From NCBI GenBank assembly GCA_030632545.1, contig DAOVUO010000189.1:1-5882 (forward strand): DNA of 5,882 nucleotides. The letters are read 5' to 3'. The stretch comes from Bacteroidales bacterium. GTDB lineage: Bacteria > Bacteroidota > Bacteroidia > Bacteroidales > DYOH01. This document shows positions 5,122-5,882 of the stretch, in pieces. Within the stretch, counting starts at the first letter, position 1. The number at the start of each line of letters is the position of its first letter. The position numbers and the translations under genes were made by a program. The notes below the pieces were generated by a model that made no database searches, was not told where the DNA came from, and saw only the letters and a list, made by a program, of their open reading frames with translations.

Positions 5122-5361
5122 TTATTTCTTAATTGAGGGTTTAATTCATAAAAAATAGTTCTATGCGTTTCGAGATTTATTGAATTATACCATTTAATAA
5201 ATCTCTTATATTTTTGGCGGTAAATAACCTTTAATAATGTTGCCAGTACGAATATCAATTAATGCCTCATTTTCATTATAAATTACATGATAATGTGGAG
5301 GATTATGATCACCAGAGTTTATTATTATTTTTATAGAATCAATTATATCAATCTGTGGCAT
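5118..5361 (-). pseudogene. DUF4160 protein, frame interrupted by one extra base in an A run
   Basis: From ATG 5361 the frame reads MPQIDIIDSIKIIINSGDHN, continues with PPHYHVIY, EALIDIRTG and GYLPPK, and hits TAA at 5206-5208 after 51 codons. This is the N-terminal two thirds of a DUF4160 protein, including the diagnostic DHNPPHYH. Removing one A from the five-A run at 5212-5216 lets the sequence continue as YKRFIKWYNSINLETHRTIF to a TGA at 5118-5120, giving 80 aa, the usual family length, with the TGA overlapping the next gene's ATG. The downstream frame therefore still looks conserved, indicating a very recent mutation, a slippage-type switch in the A run, or a sequencing error. The promoter box and a G-rich leader (AGGTGGGC) support the start. 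DUF4160 has no established biochemical activity; a TA-like partnership with DUF2442 is inferred. Confidence 0.85.
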
Positions 5362-5388
5362 AAGCCCACCTTGTTTTTTACAAATATA
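5362..5388 (-). promoter_or_regulatory. Promoter -7 box and leader of the DUF4160/DUF2442 operon
   Basis: TATATTTG on the minus strand (5381-5388) lies 19 nt before the ATG at 5361, with AGGTGGGC as the likely ribosome binding region. Spacing matches the two PIN operons. The GAAAAAAAGGnGAATAG block upstream of those two is absent here. Confidence 0.65.
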
Positions 5389-5490
5389 CTAAATTAATTC
5401 AATGTGAAAATTATCAGTTCCCATAAAATCAATATTTAATTTTTTCTGTTTTTTTTATTCTCTTTGATGTAGGCTACTAAAAAAAACGCA

Positions 5491-5542
5491 ACTTTGTAAC
5501 CAGTAGTTAATGCGAAGTCTTGTAACTACTTAAGCAGTTACA
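5491..5542. other. Overlapping inverted repeats built on GTAAC motifs
   Basis: TGTAACT-ACTTAAGC-AGTTACA (5521-5542) is a near-perfect palindrome with one mismatched pair. Overlapping it, AGTAGTTA (5502-5509) pairs perfectly with TAACTACT (5523-5530), so two alternative stems exclude each other. TTTGTAAC (from 5493) can also pair with GTTACAAA (5537-5544). No T-tract follows on the plus strand. It may be a protein-binding site or a small structured RNA; nothing else is visible between 5389 and 5570. Confidence 0.4.
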
Positions 5543-5570
5543 AAAAAAAGCTGGCAGTAGTAGAATTTGC

Positions 5571-5653
5571 AACCAATTACAAATCACCAATCACCAATCA
5601 CTGTTTGTAAAATAATAGCATTTTGTTTCATCAGCGAAGCGATGAACAGCGGA
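5571..5653 (+). repeat. Dispersed repeat, copy 5 (5' part only)
   Basis: Heptads ATTACAA, ATCACCA, ATCACCA, ATCACTG (5576-5603) are followed by the core TGTTTGTAAAATAATAGCA and GCGAAGCGATGAACAGCGGA, after which similarity stops near 5653. The hairpin-rich 3' part is missing, as in copy 1. A short protein-coding remnant begins about 35 bp later. Confidence 0.88.
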
Positions 5654-5688
5654 GTCTGAATAATAAAACCTTATTACCTTATTTTTAG

Positions 5689-5775
5689 AACTTAGGAACG
5701 CAAATTGATAAAAAAGACAAACTACTTTTGGGCTTTTATGAAACAGATGCCGAAATATTCGTTTTTAAAATTTAA
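5689..5775 (+). pseudogene. Possible 3' remnant of an unidentified gene
   Basis: After a TAG at 5686-5688, an open stretch of 28 codons reads NLGTQIDKKDKLLLGFYETD and then AEIFVFKI, ending at TAA (5773-5775). The composition looks like a real protein C-terminus, but there is no start codon or promoter, and a truncated repeat lies just upstream. I do not recognise the family. Its stop overlaps the stop of the convergent minus-strand gene by two bases. It could be a chance open stretch. Confidence 0.3.
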
Positions 5776-5882
5776 CTCTCGAATATTGGGTTTAATATTT
5801 CCGGGCTTTTTTCTTTAAACTGCGCCATGCGTTTTACTATTTCGCTATTGGGGTTTGTCCATTTTGCTTGTAATCTTGCTAT
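5772..5882 (-). CDS. C-terminal end of an unidentified protein (runs off the window)
   Basis: The last 36 codons of a minus-strand gene read IARLQAKWTNPNSEIVKRMA, continue QFKEKSPEILNPIFES, and end at TAA (5772-5774). The remainder lies beyond position 5882. The peptide is charged and helical-looking; no motif identifies the family. Coding character is supported by continuity to the window edge and plausible composition. Confidence 0.6.
   Translation of the reverse strand: MARLQAKWTNPNSEIVKRMAQFKEKSPEILNPIFES

Overview
The window looks like an accessory region from a low-GC Bacteroidota (Bacteroidetes) chromosome. Four things support this: a tmRNA 3' end of Bacteroidetes type with no encoded CCA; three copies of the phylum's TAnnTTTG-type -7 promoter box (TATATTTG); a lipoprotein whose mature N-terminus CKKDEE resembles the phylum's surface-export signal; and AT-rich intergenic DNA. 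No genus can be named from the sequence.

Layout. Positions 1-130 are the 3' end of ssrA (tmRNA), followed by a 59-nt hairpin. The rest is a mosaic cut up by five same-orientation copies of one dispersed repeat (full length about 197-199 bp) at about 277-371, 1132-1279, 3534-3730, 4421-4619 and 5571-5653. Three of the four inter-repeat segments hold one minus-strand toxin-antitoxin-like gene pair: an intact PIN toxin with its antitoxin (372-969), a second PIN pair (3740-4363) whose toxin is broken by one missing base, and a DUF4160 plus DUF2442-HTH pair (4651-5361) whose DUF4160 gene carries one extra base. The remaining segment (1280-3533) holds a decayed plus-strand EamA-type transporter remnant starting directly at a repeat end, a 433-aa surface lipoprotein on the minus strand with its own terminator, and a 157-bp MITE-like element flanked by TAA duplications. 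At the right edge a small gene remnant and the 3' end of an unidentified minus-strand gene converge, with overlapping stop codons.

How it fits together. All three paired modules point the same way and start with the same layout: TATATTTG, then 18-20 nt, then the first ATG. The two PIN modules also share the sequence upstream of the -7 box. The repeats sit directly against toxin 3' ends and truncated genes, so the region reads as a turnover zone downstream of ssrA in which TA modules have been gained, duplicated and partly inactivated. The most interesting signal is the association between the uncharacterised repeat and these modules. No integrase, transposase or recombinase gene lies in the window, so any mobilising enzyme would have to be elsewhere.
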